The notes beneath the pieces are model-generated. The model was not told the DNA's origin. It did no database searches and saw only the letters and a list, made by a program, of their open reading frames with translations. Below are positions 45,101 to 53,868 of a stretch of 64,000 nt of DNA, piece after piece (position 1 is the first letter of the stretch; the number at the start of each line of letters is the position of its first letter). Origin of the DNA: Brevibacterium jeotgali (lineage in GTDB: Bacteria; Actinomycetota; Actinomycetes; Actinomycetales; Brevibacteriaceae); contig NZ_FXZM01000002.1 of assembly GCF_900169175.1 (NCBI RefSeq), positions 248,001-312,000 on the forward strand. Direction: 5' to 3'. Position numbers and translations under genes: made by a program.

Positions 45101-46753
45101 ATGGCGTCACCCTCCGCCCGTCTCGGCACCCCGTCGGCCGGTCACATGATCGTCCGCTCCCTCGAACAGCACGGAGTCGAACGCGCCTACGTCGTCCCGG
45201 GTGAGTCCTACCTCGACGTTCTGGACGGACTCCACGACTCGAGCATCCAGACCGTCGTCTGCCGGCACGAGGGCGGAGCCGCCTACATGGCCGAAGCGGA
45301 CGGCAAGATGTCCATCACCCCCGGCGTCGCGATGGTCACGCGCGGCCCGGGAGCAGCGAACGCACACGTCGGCCTGCACACCGCATGGCAGGATTCGACG
45401 CCGATGGTGCTCTTCGTCGGGCTCATCCCGTTCGAGCACCGCGAGAAGGAAGCGTTCCAGGAGTTCGATCCCAAGGCATGGTTCGACACCGGCGCCAAGC
45501 GCGTCATGGTGCTCGACCACCCGGAGCGCGCGTCGGAGATCGTCGCGGAGGCGATGTTCGCAGCCAGTTCCGGCCGACCCGGTCCTGTCGTCGTCGGGCT
45601 CCCCGAGGACGTCATCACGATGCCGCACGAGGACCCGGTCCACCCGGAGATCCCGATCGCCACCGGCGGTATGACGGTCACGGACTGGAAGGCGCTGAAG
45701 GCTGCACTCGACGGAGCCGACCGTCCCCTGTTCGTGTTCGGCGGCAACGACTGGACGCACGACGTCGCGGATGAGTTCACCCGCTGGCTGGAGGACCACA
45801 ACCTGCCGGCTGCGGCCGAATGGCGCTGCCAGGGCACCGTTCCGTTCGGTTCGCCCTCCTACGTGGGTCCGCTGGGATACGGCCGACCCGACTTCACCCA
45901 GAGCCTCATGAGCGAATCAGACCTGCTCGTGTTCGTCGGCACCGTCCCCGGCGACGTGATCACGGACGGCTTCACCGTGCGGCAGAACTGGGACAAGAAG
46001 AACTTCATCGTCGCGATCGACCCGGCCCTGCGCGGGCGCTCCGGTCCCGTGACCCACCAGATCGTGTCCAAGCCGGAGCCCTTCATCCGCGACCTCGTCC
46101 GCATGGACCTCCCCGTGCGCGACGCGTGGCGGCAGTGGACCAACCGGCTCAGGCAGGCGCAGGCGGAGTTCTCCACCGCACCCACGTCGGTGCCCGGCGA
46201 CGGACAGGCGCGCATGGCGACGCTGATGGGCGGACTGGTGGAGCGCCTCGAGGACGACGCGATGGTGACATTCGGCGCGGGCGAGCACACCAACTGGGCG
46301 CACCGCTACTTCCCCACCAACGGATACGCCTCGATGCTGTCGGCGCGCAACGGGTCCATGGGCTATTCCGTGCCCTCCGGCATCGCCGCGTCGCTGCGCT
46401 ACCCGGACCGTCAGGTCGTCACCATCGCCGGCGACGGCGAGTTCCTGATGAACGGTCAGGAACTCGCGACCGCGACACAGTACGGCGCGCATCCCCTGGT
46501 CGTCGTCATGGACAATCAGGAGTACGGCACGATCCGCACCCACCAGGAGCGCCAGTACCCGGACCGCGTGTCCGGCACGCAGATGGTGAACCCGGACTTC
46601 GCGCTCATGGCGCAGTCGTTCGGCGGCCTGGGTGTCCGGGTCGAGCAGGACGCAGACGTACCGGCCGCGCTCGACCAGGCGTTCGCGGCGATCAGTGAGG
46701 GGACGTTCGCCCTCATCCACATCATCGTCGAGCAGCGAGTGAAGGCGTACTGA
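45101..46753 (+). CDS. Thiamine-diphosphate-binding enzyme, acetolactate-synthase-like
   Basis: A 550-residue ThDP enzyme with the three-domain acetolactate synthase/pyruvate decarboxylase layout. The N-terminal Pyr domain has catalytic Glu57 in CRHEGGAAYMAEADG, a central TPP_M domain follows, and the C-terminal PP domain carries the diphosphate motif GDGEFLMNGQELATA ending in VMDNQEYGTI (about 445-475). Segments expected for the FAD site of true acetolactate synthase are hard to recognise, and no ilvN or ilvC is near, so it is probably a decarboxylase or carboligase acting on another 2-oxoacid. AAGGA precedes the ATG. The thioesterase gene starts 1 base after its stop. Confidence 0.82.
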   Translation: MASPSARLGTPSAGHMIVRSLEQHGVERAYVVPGESYLDVLDGLHDSSIQTVVCRHEGGAAYMAEADGKMSITPGVAMVTRGPGAANAHVGLHTAWQDSTPMVLFVGLIPFEHREKEAFQEFDPKAWFDTGAKRVMVLDHPERASEIVAEAMFAASSGRPGPVVVGLPEDVITMPHEDPVHPEIPIATGGMTVTDWKALKAALDGADRPLFVFGGNDWTHDVADEFTRWLEDHNLPAAAEWRCQGTVPFGSPSYVGPLGYGRPDFTQSLMSESDLLVFVGTVPGDVITDGFTVRQNWDKKNFIVAIDPALRGRSGPVTHQIVSKPEPFIRDLVRMDLPVRDAWRQWTNRLRQAQAEFSTAPTSVPGDGQARMATLMGGLVERLEDDAMVTFGAGEHTNWAHRYFPTNGYASMLSARNGSMGYSVPSGIAASLRYPDRQVVTIAGDGEFLMNGQELATATQYGAHPLVVVMDNQEYGTIRTHQERQYPDRVSGTQMVNPDFALMAQSFGGLGVRVEQDADVPAALDQAFAAISEGTFALIHIIVEQRVKAY

Positions 46754-46754
46754 G

Positions 46755-47210
46755 ATGACCACGACCGGAGGAGCGGCGGAGTCCTCGCCGCTGAGCGGGT
46801 ACCCGCTGCGTTCATATGACAAGCTCCGCTACGCGGACACTGACCGTCAGGGCCACGTGAACAACGCGGTCTTCTCCACCTTCTTCGAGACGGGGCGGGT
46901 CGAGCTCATACAACAGCTCAGGCAGGTCGCGGCCGATCCGACGAAGGACTTCGTGATCGCGAAGATCAGCATCGAGTACCTCAAGGAACTCCTGTGGCCC
47001 GGCGAGGCCGAGGTGGGCTCTCGCGTCATCCGGGTCGGCACGAGCTCGATCATCATCGAGCAGCTGCTCACCAGTGAGGGGCTTCCGCATGCCCGTGCTG
47101 AGTCCGTCATGGTGCTCACCGATACGACGACGCGCCGCTCCACCCCGCTGGACGACCTGTCGCGCAGCACGCTGGAGACGCTGCGGGGAGATGTCCCTCC
47201 GCGCGACTGA
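46755..47210 (+). CDS. Acyl-CoA thioesterase, 4HBT hotdog fold
   Basis: A 151-residue single-hotdog protein. YADTDRQGHVNNAVFSTFFETGR (26-48) is the 4-hydroxybenzoyl-CoA thioesterase signature with catalytic Asp30 and the HVNN turn. The rest is the expected beta-sheet. It hydrolyses an acyl-CoA, substrate unknown. The ATG is separated by one base from the ThDP-enzyme stop, so the two are made together; a short-chain acyl-CoA or oxoacid pathway is suggested. The TGA stop lies inside a 19-bp direct repeat and is followed by a strong hairpin shared with the convergent acyl-CoA ligase gene. Confidence 0.87.
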   Translation: MTTTGGAAESSPLSGYPLRSYDKLRYADTDRQGHVNNAVFSTFFETGRVELIQQLRQVAADPTKDFVIAKISIEYLKELLWPGEAEVGSRVIRVGTSSIIIEQLLTSEGLPHARAESVMVLTDTTTRRSTPLDDLSRSTLETLRGDVPPRD

Positions 47211-47239
47211 CGGTCCGCGACGCGACTGACGGTCCGCGA
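47202..47239. repeat. 19-bp perfect tandem duplication spanning a stop codon
   Basis: CGCGACTGACGGTCCGCGA occurs at 47202-47220 and again at 47221-47239. The thioesterase TGA (47208-47210) is within the first copy, so a second identical stop follows. The layout matches the repeat at 606-656. Confidence 0.85.
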
Positions 47240-47246
47240 CCGGTGG

Positions 47247-47280
47247 GGAGCGGGACGACCCGACAGGGTCGCCCCGCTCC
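47247..47280. terminator. Bidirectional terminator hairpin
   Basis: Outer stem GGAGCGGG (47247-47254) with CCCGCTCC (47273-47280) and inner stem CGACCC (47256-47261) with GGGTCG (47266-47271) around a GACA loop. It lies between the convergent thioesterase and acyl-CoA ligase genes and can serve both. Confidence 0.8.
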
Positions 47281-48987
47281 TCAGACGCCTCCGACCAGCC
47301 GTGCGGCCTCCTCGCGCAGCTCCACCTTCCTGACCTTCCCGGACACGGTCATGGGGAATCCGTCCCGGACCTCCACGTAGCGCGGGATCTTGTAGTGCGC
47401 GAGGTGGCCCTGGGCGAACGCACGGAGGTCGTCCGCAGTCAGAGCGTCGTACCCGTCCGCGGTGACGACCCACGCCATGAGCTCCTCCCCGTACTTCTCA
47501 TCGGGCACCCCCACCACCTGGATGTCGCGGATGCCGGGATGACGGTAGAAGAACTCCTCGATCTCCCGCGGATAGATGTTCTCACCCCCGCGGATCACCA
47601 TGTCCTTGATCCGGCCGGTGACGTCGAGGTAGCCGTCCTCGTCCATGATCCCGAGGTCACCGGTGCGCATCCAGCGCCCGGCGTCGATGGCGTCTGCCGT
47701 CTTGTCCGGCTCGCCCCAGTACCCCAGCATCACGGAGTACCCGCGGGTGAGGATCTCACCCTTGACACCGCGCGGCGCAGTGCGTCCGGTCACGGGGTCG
47801 ACGACCTTCACCTCGACGTGCGGCATGACCCGGCCCACGGTCTCGGTCCGCCGCTTCAGGGAATCGTCGACGCGGGTCATCGTGGAGACCGGCGAGGTCT
47901 CCGTCATCCCGTAGCAGATCGCCACCTCGGACATGTGCATGCGGTCGATCACCTGCCGCATGACCTCCACGGGGCACGTCGACCCTGCCATGACCCCGGT
48001 GCGCAGGGAGGTGAGGTCGTAGTCATCGAAGTCGGCGAGCGCCAGTTCCGCGATGAACATCGTGGGCACTCCGTACAGGGACGTGGCACGCTCCTGCTGC
48101 ACCGCGCGCAGGGTGGCTGAGGCGTCGAACGACGCCGCAGGGATGACCGCGCACGCACCGTGCGACACGATCGCGAGCGTCCCGATGACCATTCCGAAGC
48201 AGTGGAAGAACGGGACGGGCAGGACGACCACGTCCGCCTCCGTGTATCCCAGCAGCCCTCCGATCGAGAACCCGTTGTTGAGGATGTTGTGGTGGCTGAG
48301 GGTGACGCCCTTGGGGAACCCTGTCGTGCCGGAGGTGTACTGGAGATTGACGGGATCGTCTGCTGACACCTCGTCCTCGACGCGGCGCAGGCGAGTCGCC
48401 CACTGCGCGCCGTCGTCCATCAGCAGGGTGCGGCCGTGCTCCCAGAGCCGCTCGAACGACTGTTCGGGGCGGATGCGCGCACCCGCACCGGACCCCAGCG
48501 GGCCCTCAACCGTGTCCAGGGCGATGACGTCGAGGCCGGTGATCTTCCCTGCCGCCTCGTTCGACATCCCCAGGAAGTCTGCACGGGCATCCGCCACCTG
48601 GGTGATGAGCACCGACGTGCCGTTCTGCTCGAGCACGTACTCGAGCTCGTGCACACGGTAGGCGGGGTTGATGTTGACCAGGATCCCGCCGATGCGTGCC
48701 ACCGCGTACATCACGAGCGTCCACTCCGGCACGTTCTGCGCCCAGATGCCCACGCGGTCGCCGTTCTGGACTCCCCTGTCCATCAGCGCGACCGCCAGCG
48801 CTCTCGTCTCCTCGTCGAGCTCCGCGTACGTCCACCGGCGACCTGAGGGGACGTCGACGAGTGCGTCCCGACCGGGGTGCGCAGCGGTCGCCGCGGCCAG
48901 ACTGTCGCCGAGCGTCAGTCCGAGCAGCGGCACATCTGAGATGCCCGAGCTGTAGGACAGGTTCCGGATGGTGGGCTGTGCGGTCAC
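47281..48987 (-). CDS. Fatty acyl-CoA synthetase, AMP-binding
   Basis: A 568-residue ANL-superfamily ligase of the medium/long-chain acyl-CoA type. A3 motif is LQYTSGTTGFPKGVTLSH; others are VLPVPFFHCFGMV, ICYGMTETSPVSTM (A5), WMRTGDLGIMDEDGYLDVTGRIKDMVIRGGENIYPREIEEF (A7-A8) and the C-terminal MTVSGKVRKVELRE with the catalytic Lys (A10). All catalytic motifs are intact. The chain length of the substrate cannot be read. AGGAG lies 9 bases before the GTG at 48987. It is the second acyl-CoA ligase in the window, of a different subfamily from the FadD15-like one at 18151. It converges on the thioesterase gene. Confidence 0.9.
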   Translation of the reverse strand: MTAQPTIRNLSYSSGISDVPLLGLTLGDSLAAATAAHPGRDALVDVPSGRRWTYAELDEETRALAVALMDRGVQNGDRVGIWAQNVPEWTLVMYAVARIGGILVNINPAYRVHELEYVLEQNGTSVLITQVADARADFLGMSNEAAGKITGLDVIALDTVEGPLGSGAGARIRPEQSFERLWEHGRTLLMDDGAQWATRLRRVEDEVSADDPVNLQYTSGTTGFPKGVTLSHHNILNNGFSIGGLLGYTEADVVVLPVPFFHCFGMVIGTLAIVSHGACAVIPAASFDASATLRAVQQERATSLYGVPTMFIAELALADFDDYDLTSLRTGVMAGSTCPVEVMRQVIDRMHMSEVAICYGMTETSPVSTMTRVDDSLKRRTETVGRVMPHVEVKVVDPVTGRTAPRGVKGEILTRGYSVMLGYWGEPDKTADAIDAGRWMRTGDLGIMDEDGYLDVTGRIKDMVIRGGENIYPREIEEFFYRHPGIRDIQVVGVPDEKYGEELMAWVVTADGYDALTADDLRAFAQGHLAHYKIPRYVEVRDGFPMTVSGKVRKVELREEAARLVGGV

Positions 48988-49262
48988 GTCGTCGTACTCC
49001 TCACGTCGTCTGGGGATCCTCGTCGATCATCCAGGCGCTACTCTCGCATATCCCGCGCGGCCATGCCGCCCCTGCGTGGCGCCACCTGGGTGGCGTGGGC
49101 CGCACGACGGGCCCGTGGGATCCGCAGGCGCAGCCGTCAGGCGCGGCCGTGTACCAGGACCGCAACACAGATCCGAGAGCGGGAAGGTGCGCGTGTCGTA
49201 GCGTTGGGACCGCAGCGGTCCCGCACGAGGCACCGCCAGGATCACACCCACGGAGCACAGAT

Positions 49263-49580
49263 ATGTTCGAGAAGGAATCGACCCGCAGCTTCTCTGCGGA
49301 GCCGGATGCCGTCTACCAGGCCCTCCAGGCATGCGCACAGAGTGCGCGCCATCTCCTGGAAGTGGACGACGGAGCCCGCGCAGTGACGTTCCAGACCGGC
49401 AAATCGCTCTTCTCGTGGGGACACATCGTCACGGCTCAGGTGCTCGACGAGCCCGATGGCGCGCGCCTGGAGCTGGTGGTCACGGGACTTCCGGAGGCAC
49501 CCCGCGCACTCATGGACGGCAAGAAGAACGCGTCGATGGCGGCGAAGGTGGTCGAGGACGTGGCCTCCCGCCTCTCCTGA
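49263..49580 (+). CDS. Small hypothetical protein, SRPBCC-like
   Basis: A 105-residue acidic protein. It starts with FSAEPDAVYQALQACAQSARHLLEVDD, followed by beta-rich KSLFSWGHIVTAQVLDE and LELVVTGLPEAPRALMDGKKNASMAAKVVEDVASRLS. The pattern (helix, curved sheet, C-terminal helix) suggests a truncated SRPBCC/START-like fold, but this is only a resemblance and I cannot name a family. The ATG at 49263 follows ACGGAGC; the longer frame upstream is antisense to the ligase. Only 35 bases separate it from the holin-like gene, which has its own leaderless promoter. Confidence 0.6.
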   Translation: MFEKESTRSFSAEPDAVYQALQACAQSARHLLEVDDGARAVTFQTGKSLFSWGHIVTAQVLDEPDGARLELVVTGLPEAPRALMDGKKNASMAAKVVEDVASRLS

Positions 49581-49602
49581 GGATTCTTCCAGCGGTGCTC
49601 CG

Positions 49603-49615
49603 TACAGTGGTGGGC
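49603..49615 (+). promoter_or_regulatory. Leaderless promoter (TACAGT-N7-ATG)
   Basis: TACAGT (49603-49608), seven bases, then ATG 49616. There is no ribosome binding site. Confidence 0.5.
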
Positions 49616-50038
49616 ATGAGATTCCTCGTCCGCACCGTCGTCAATGCACTGGCCCTCGCCGCAGCGGCGATCCTGCTGCCGGGGCTCACGATCTCCGGCA
49701 GCGACGCACTCGCCGATTCGATCGGCGACCGTCCCGCGACCGTCGTCGCCTACCTTGCGATCGCTGTCGTCTTCGGCGTGGTCAACGCATTCGTCAAGCC
49801 CATCGTCGCGTTCGTGTCGACGCCGCTCACGTGCCTCACCCTGGGACTCTTCTCGATCATCGTGAATGCGCTCATGATCGCACTGACGGCGTGGCTCTCG
49901 GAGTTCACTCCCATCGTCCTGATGATCGACGCGTTCTTCTGGACCGCGGTGCTCGCGGCGATCATCGTGGCCGTCGTCTCGGCGGTGCTCGGATGGCTGC
50001 TCCCCGACTCTGCGCCTGAGCGCAGAGCGGAGCGGTGA
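49616..50038 (+). CDS. Phage-holin-4 superfamily membrane protein
   Basis: A 140-residue protein with four hydrophobic segments: about 5-25 (VVNALALAAAAILLPGLTI), 42-62, 70-92 and 105-128. VVNAFVKPIVAFVSTPLTCLTLGLFSIIVNALMIAL is the hallmark of the DUF360/phage_holin_4_2 family, common on bacterial chromosomes as a non-phage membrane protein of unknown function. There are no phage genes around it. The start is set by TACAGT-N7-ATG. Confidence 0.85.
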   Translation: MRFLVRTVVNALALAAAAILLPGLTISGSDALADSIGDRPATVVAYLAIAVVFGVVNAFVKPIVAFVSTPLTCLTLGLFSIIVNALMIALTAWLSEFTPIVLMIDAFFWTAVLAAIIVAVVSAVLGWLLPDSAPERRAER

Positions 50039-50056
50039 GCTCCGATGGATGCTTGA

Positions 50057-51676
50057 ATGATCGGTATGCCGGCTCGTCCCCCATCGCACGAAGACCACAG
50101 ACTGCAGCGACGCCACTCGGAATCCATCCGGTCGCAGCATCGTTCAGCGGCCGAAGAAGCCGCCGAGGCCGATGCGAAAGGGCGCGGAGAGGTCCACGAG
50201 TATCGGATCGACCTGGAGCGCCTGAGGTTCTCTCCGTACTTCGGACGACTCTCGGCCGTCACCCAGGTGGTGCCCCAGTCCGGTGTGGGCCCGATCATGC
50301 ACAATCGACTCACTCACTCCCTCAAGGTCAGTGCGGTCGCACGCGTCATCGCTGCGAACCTCGCCGCACGGCTGTCCGTGCACCGCGAGCATGCCGCGGG
50401 CCGGGCGGCGGCCGGCGACGAGGTGGGCCGCACGCTCGCGCACCTCGGCGGGTGCGACACGATCGTCGCGCAGGCGGCTGCGCATGCCCACGACCTCGGG
50501 CACCCGCCGTTCGGACACCTCGGCGAACGCGTGCTCGACCGACTCGCCACGACGGAACTGGGGCTGGACGAGGGCTTCGAGGGCAACGCGCAGACGTTCC
50601 GCATCCTCACCACTCTCGACACGCTGGGGCTGGACTTTCCCGGGGTGAACCTCACTGCAGCCGTCCGCGCGTCAGTGCTCAAGTATCCGTGGACCCGTGG
50701 CCTGTGGAAGGGCGTGGAGGCAGAGCAGATGCCCGTGGAGGACCGACCTCGCGGTGTGGGTCTGGACCCCGCGCGCGGTGCCGTCAAGTTCTCCGCCTAC
50801 GCACTCGAGGCCGAGGAGATGGACGAGGTCCGAGCTGCGTTCCCGAACCTCGAGCACGGAGCGCAGACCGTCGACTGCGCGATCATGGACCTCGCGGACG
50901 ACATCGCCTACGCCGTCCACGACCTCGACGACTTCGTCCGTGCGGGCGTCCTCCAGCACGCACCGGTCGCAGGCGAGTTCCATGCCTGGCTCGGGGACTC
51001 CGGTGGATTCCGCGACGGGCGCACAGCGGATCTCGATCGGCAGTGGCGCGTCCCCGGGGTCTCGCTCGAACTGCTGTGGCGGAGAGCGAGGACCAAGGAC
51101 CCATGGATCGCTGATCGGGAGTTCTTCGCTGACGCGGTGGATCGCATCAGCGGCGAGCTGGGCGACGATCTGCTGACCCGCCCCTACGACGGGGGCGTCG
51201 AGGCCGAGCGTGCCGTCTCCTCGTTCACCCGCCGATGGATCGAGCGCCTGCGCAGCGCAGTGGTCGTGGAGGCGCACCCTCACGTGCGCGGCGGTCACGT
51301 GCACCTGGAGCAGCGTGCCTGGCACGAGGTCCTGGTGCTGAAGTTCGTCCACGCGCGCTTCGTGCTCGACCTGCCGGACATCGCTCAGGCGCAGAGGGGC
51401 CAGGCCCGCGTGCTCGAGGACCTGGTCCGGGGGTTCGACGCCTGGCTCGACGACCCGCACGACCACGGCCGCGCACCGCGCCGTCTGCTGGAGTGGATCG
51501 ACGGGACGACCCAGGCCGTCTTCGACCTGCGCAGTCGCAGGCCGGACCTGCTCACCGGCGACGGAGGAGAGGCGGCCCTGCGACGACAGGGACGGTCCCG
51601 TGCGATCCTCGACTACGTCGCGTCGATGACGGACCAGCAGGCACTGGCCACACACGCCTCGATCACCCGGGGGTGA
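50057..51676 (+). CDS. Second dGTP triphosphohydrolase-like HD protein
   Basis: A 539-residue HD-domain protein. It has HNRLTHSLKVSAVARVI, AHAHDLGHPPFGHLGERVLD and MDLADDIAYAVHDLDDFV, so all metal ligands are present, and the N-terminal RHSESIRSQHRSAAEEAAE is a charged extension. It is about 110 residues longer than the dgt next to dnaG and belongs to another dGTPase branch. Role: dNTP hydrolysis, in pool balance or possibly phage defence; not shown. Start uncertain: ATG 50057, or ATG 50066 with a weak TTGAAT seven bases upstream; neither has a binding site. It ends at a convergent junction with a GAGGAG/CTCCTC hairpin. Confidence 0.85.
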   Translation: MIGMPARPPSHEDHRLQRRHSESIRSQHRSAAEEAAEADAKGRGEVHEYRIDLERLRFSPYFGRLSAVTQVVPQSGVGPIMHNRLTHSLKVSAVARVIAANLAARLSVHREHAAGRAAAGDEVGRTLAHLGGCDTIVAQAAAHAHDLGHPPFGHLGERVLDRLATTELGLDEGFEGNAQTFRILTTLDTLGLDFPGVNLTAAVRASVLKYPWTRGLWKGVEAEQMPVEDRPRGVGLDPARGAVKFSAYALEAEEMDEVRAAFPNLEHGAQTVDCAIMDLADDIAYAVHDLDDFVRAGVLQHAPVAGEFHAWLGDSGGFRDGRTADLDRQWRVPGVSLELLWRRARTKDPWIADREFFADAVDRISGELGDDLLTRPYDGGVEAERAVSSFTRRWIERLRSAVVVEAHPHVRGGHVHLEQRAWHEVLVLKFVHARFVLDLPDIAQAQRGQARVLEDLVRGFDAWLDDPHDHGRAPRRLLEWIDGTTQAVFDLRSRRPDLLTGDGGEAALRRQGRSRAILDYVASMTDQQALATHASITRG

Positions 51677-51682
51677 ATGCCG

Positions 51683-51697
51683 GAGGAGTGTCTCCTC
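51683..51697. terminator. Short perfect hairpin between convergent genes
   Basis: GAGGAG (51683-51688), TGT, CTCCTC (51692-51697) lies between the second dGTPase gene and the CocE-like gene. The stem is 6 bp without a T-run. Confidence 0.5.
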
Positions 51698-51710
51698 AGC
51701 ACAGCACGAC

Positions 51711-53756
51711 TCACACGAGGTCGCGCGGGATCATCCTGCGCCAGTTCTGCGAGTAGACGCGGGGGTTGCCGCGCTCGGCGTTCAGTTCGTAGGCGTCCAG
51801 CTCTGCGGCGATGCAGAAGTCGTGCTCCGTCGAGGTGAGCACGGTGCGGGTGATCACCTCCGTCCGCCATCCCTCACGCTCGAACCGACGCACCGTCCGC
51901 GTCTCGCCGCGGACCGAGGACACGTCGTTCCACCGGAAGCTGAACCACTCGCTGGTCTCCCGCCGCACGATCGTCCCGGTCTCCACGATCCGGAAGGACC
52001 CCTCGTCATTGACGATCTCGAGGGTCGACACGTCCGTCGCGAGGTCGCGGATGACCCGCCACTGATGGTCGCCCGTCCGGAGCGTCTCCACCGCCAGCGG
52101 CGGAGCCGCCTCCGCCGGCCCGAGCGCACGAAGATGCGCGTCCTCCTCGCGGGGTCGGCGCAGCGGCAGCCGCAGCCTGCTCACCTCCGTGGAGAGTGTG
52201 AGCGCCGCTGCCGTCGGCGACGGCCAGACGAGCGGCCAGTAGGAGGTCGACAGGGACAGCCGGATGCGGTGCCTCTTCGGGAAGTGCTGGGCCACCGCGT
52301 TGAGAGGGACGCGCACGCGGTACCGCCTGCCCGGTTCGAGAGGGGTCGGCTCGGCACTGCTGTCGCGATGCGTGAGGTTCAGCACCCCGTAGGTCACACG
52401 CGTGGTCTCGCCGTTGGGCAGGACGTCCGACAACCGGGCGATGACCTGCGCGACGGGAGCGTCCGCTGACACGTCGAGCTCGCACTCTCCCATCCCCAGC
52501 ATCTCCAGGTCGTGATCGAGGGGCTTCGTCTCGTAGACGAGCGCCCCTCCGTCCTCTTCGCGCTGGTCGAAGGGCAGATCGGGGGTCGCGGCGTACGACG
52601 CCCACTTGCCCGCGAACATGCCCACGCTCAACGGTGACTGGAGGGTCACTTCGGCGGGCTCCGCGTCCTGCCCGTCGTCGTCCGCCGGCACCAGGTGGTG
52701 CCCGCTCAGAGCGTATTCGCCCGTCTCCGTGTGGGGCGAGGGCCACGAGGGCTCTCCGACCCAGTGCCCGGGACGCTCCGCGTAGGAGGAGCGCGGCGCC
52801 GCGCTGTCCTGCATCCAGACCCGCAGCATCGGCTCGTCCATCACACCCGTGTCGGTGCCCTTGAGCCAGTGGTCCCACCAGCGGACCACCTCGTGGAGGA
52901 ACCCGATCGAGGGCCCCGGCACGCCCAGGTGGGGGTACTTGTGGCCCCACGGACCGATGAGTGCCCGCCGGGGGACGTCGAGGTGCTCCATGAGACGGAA
53001 GATCGCGTTCGTGTAGCCGTCGGCCCATCCCCCGACCGCCATGACCGGGCAGGCCACATCCGAGTAGTCCTCGTTGACCGAGGCACGCTCCCAGTAGTCG
53101 TCGCGGTGCTGGTGCTCGAGCCACTTCTCGATCCACAGCCCGCTGTTCTCGAGCCGTTCGTGCCACATCTCGCGCCACCGCTCGCCGACGATCTCCGGGT
53201 CCGGCGGGAGGCTGTTGAACGCGAACATCACGGTCGCTTCGGACAGGTTGTCCACCAGGAGGGCACCGCCCATGTAGTGCATGTTGTCGACGTACAGGTC
53301 GTCGGTCGCAGAGGCGCTCACGATCGCCTTGAGTGCGGGCGGCCGACGGGCCGCGACCTGCAGGCTGTTGAAGCCGCCCCAGGAGATGCCCATCATCCCG
53401 ACGCTCCCCTCGCACCAGGACTGCTCGGCGATCCACGCGATGACGTCCTCGGCGTCCTCGTGCTCCTGTTCGAGGTACTCGTCGCGGAGCACTCCATCGG
53501 AGTCGCCGCTGCCGCGCATGTCGACGCGCACGCACACGTAGCCGTGTCCGGCCATGTACGGATGATTGAGCGCATCGCGTCCGCGGGTGCCGTCGCGCTT
53601 CCGATACGGGATGTATTCGAGGATCGCGGGCAGGGGACGCGTCTCCGCGGACTGCGGGATCCACATCCGGGCCGCCACCCGCTGACCGTCCCGCAGAGGG
53701 ATGAACACATTTTCGACGACGCGCACCTCGTACGGGAAGTCGCTGATGGTCCTCAT
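51711..53756 (-). CDS. CocE/NonD family hydrolase (X-Pro dipeptidyl-peptidase-like)
   Basis: A 681-residue alpha/beta hydrolase. The nucleophile is Ser125 in GISWGGFNS, the acid Asp246 in GWADGYTN and the base probably His272 in GPWGHKYPH. A C-terminal beta-sandwich (PepX_C, about 330-600) with YGVLNLTHRDS and YRVRVPLNAVAQHFPKRHRIRLSLS follows, then an extra 90-residue beta-rich tail. The family includes cocaine esterase, X-prolyl dipeptidyl peptidase and amino-ester hydrolases. No signal peptide, so cytosolic. GGAG lies about 8 bases before the ATG at 53756. It is downstream of the ATP-grasp gene on the same strand (112 bases), suggesting an amide/ester made by one and cleaved by the other. 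Confidence 0.9.
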   Translation of the reverse strand: MRTISDFPYEVRVVENVFIPLRDGQRVAARMWIPQSAETRPLPAILEYIPYRKRDGTRGRDALNHPYMAGHGYVCVRVDMRGSGDSDGVLRDEYLEQEHEDAEDVIAWIAEQSWCEGSVGMMGISWGGFNSLQVAARRPPALKAIVSASATDDLYVDNMHYMGGALLVDNLSEATVMFAFNSLPPDPEIVGERWREMWHERLENSGLWIEKWLEHQHRDDYWERASVNEDYSDVACPVMAVGGWADGYTNAIFRLMEHLDVPRRALIGPWGHKYPHLGVPGPSIGFLHEVVRWWDHWLKGTDTGVMDEPMLRVWMQDSAAPRSSYAERPGHWVGEPSWPSPHTETGEYALSGHHLVPADDDGQDAEPAEVTLQSPLSVGMFAGKWASYAATPDLPFDQREEDGGALVYETKPLDHDLEMLGMGECELDVSADAPVAQVIARLSDVLPNGETTRVTYGVLNLTHRDSSAEPTPLEPGRRYRVRVPLNAVAQHFPKRHRIRLSLSTSYWPLVWPSPTAAALTLSTEVSRLRLPLRRPREEDAHLRALGPAEAAPPLAVETLRTGDHQWRVIRDLATDVSTLEIVNDEGSFRIVETGTIVRRETSEWFSFRWNDVSSVRGETRTVRRFEREGWRTEVITRTVLTSTEHDFCIAAELDAYELNAERGNPRVYSQNWRRMIPRDLV

Positions 53757-53868
53757 CGGAGCTCTCCTCTCACTCGCGTGATCTGCCGATGCGCTCCCTC
53801 GCACGGTTCCATTCAGCCTCGGTCCCCGCAAGGGAGCCTGTCAGTTATGCCTGACGTCGAACAACGGT

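Noticed and set aside
49616..50038. Prophage remnant suggested by the holin-family protein
   Set aside because: The family is common on chromosomes without phages, and no integrase, capsid or lysis genes surround it.
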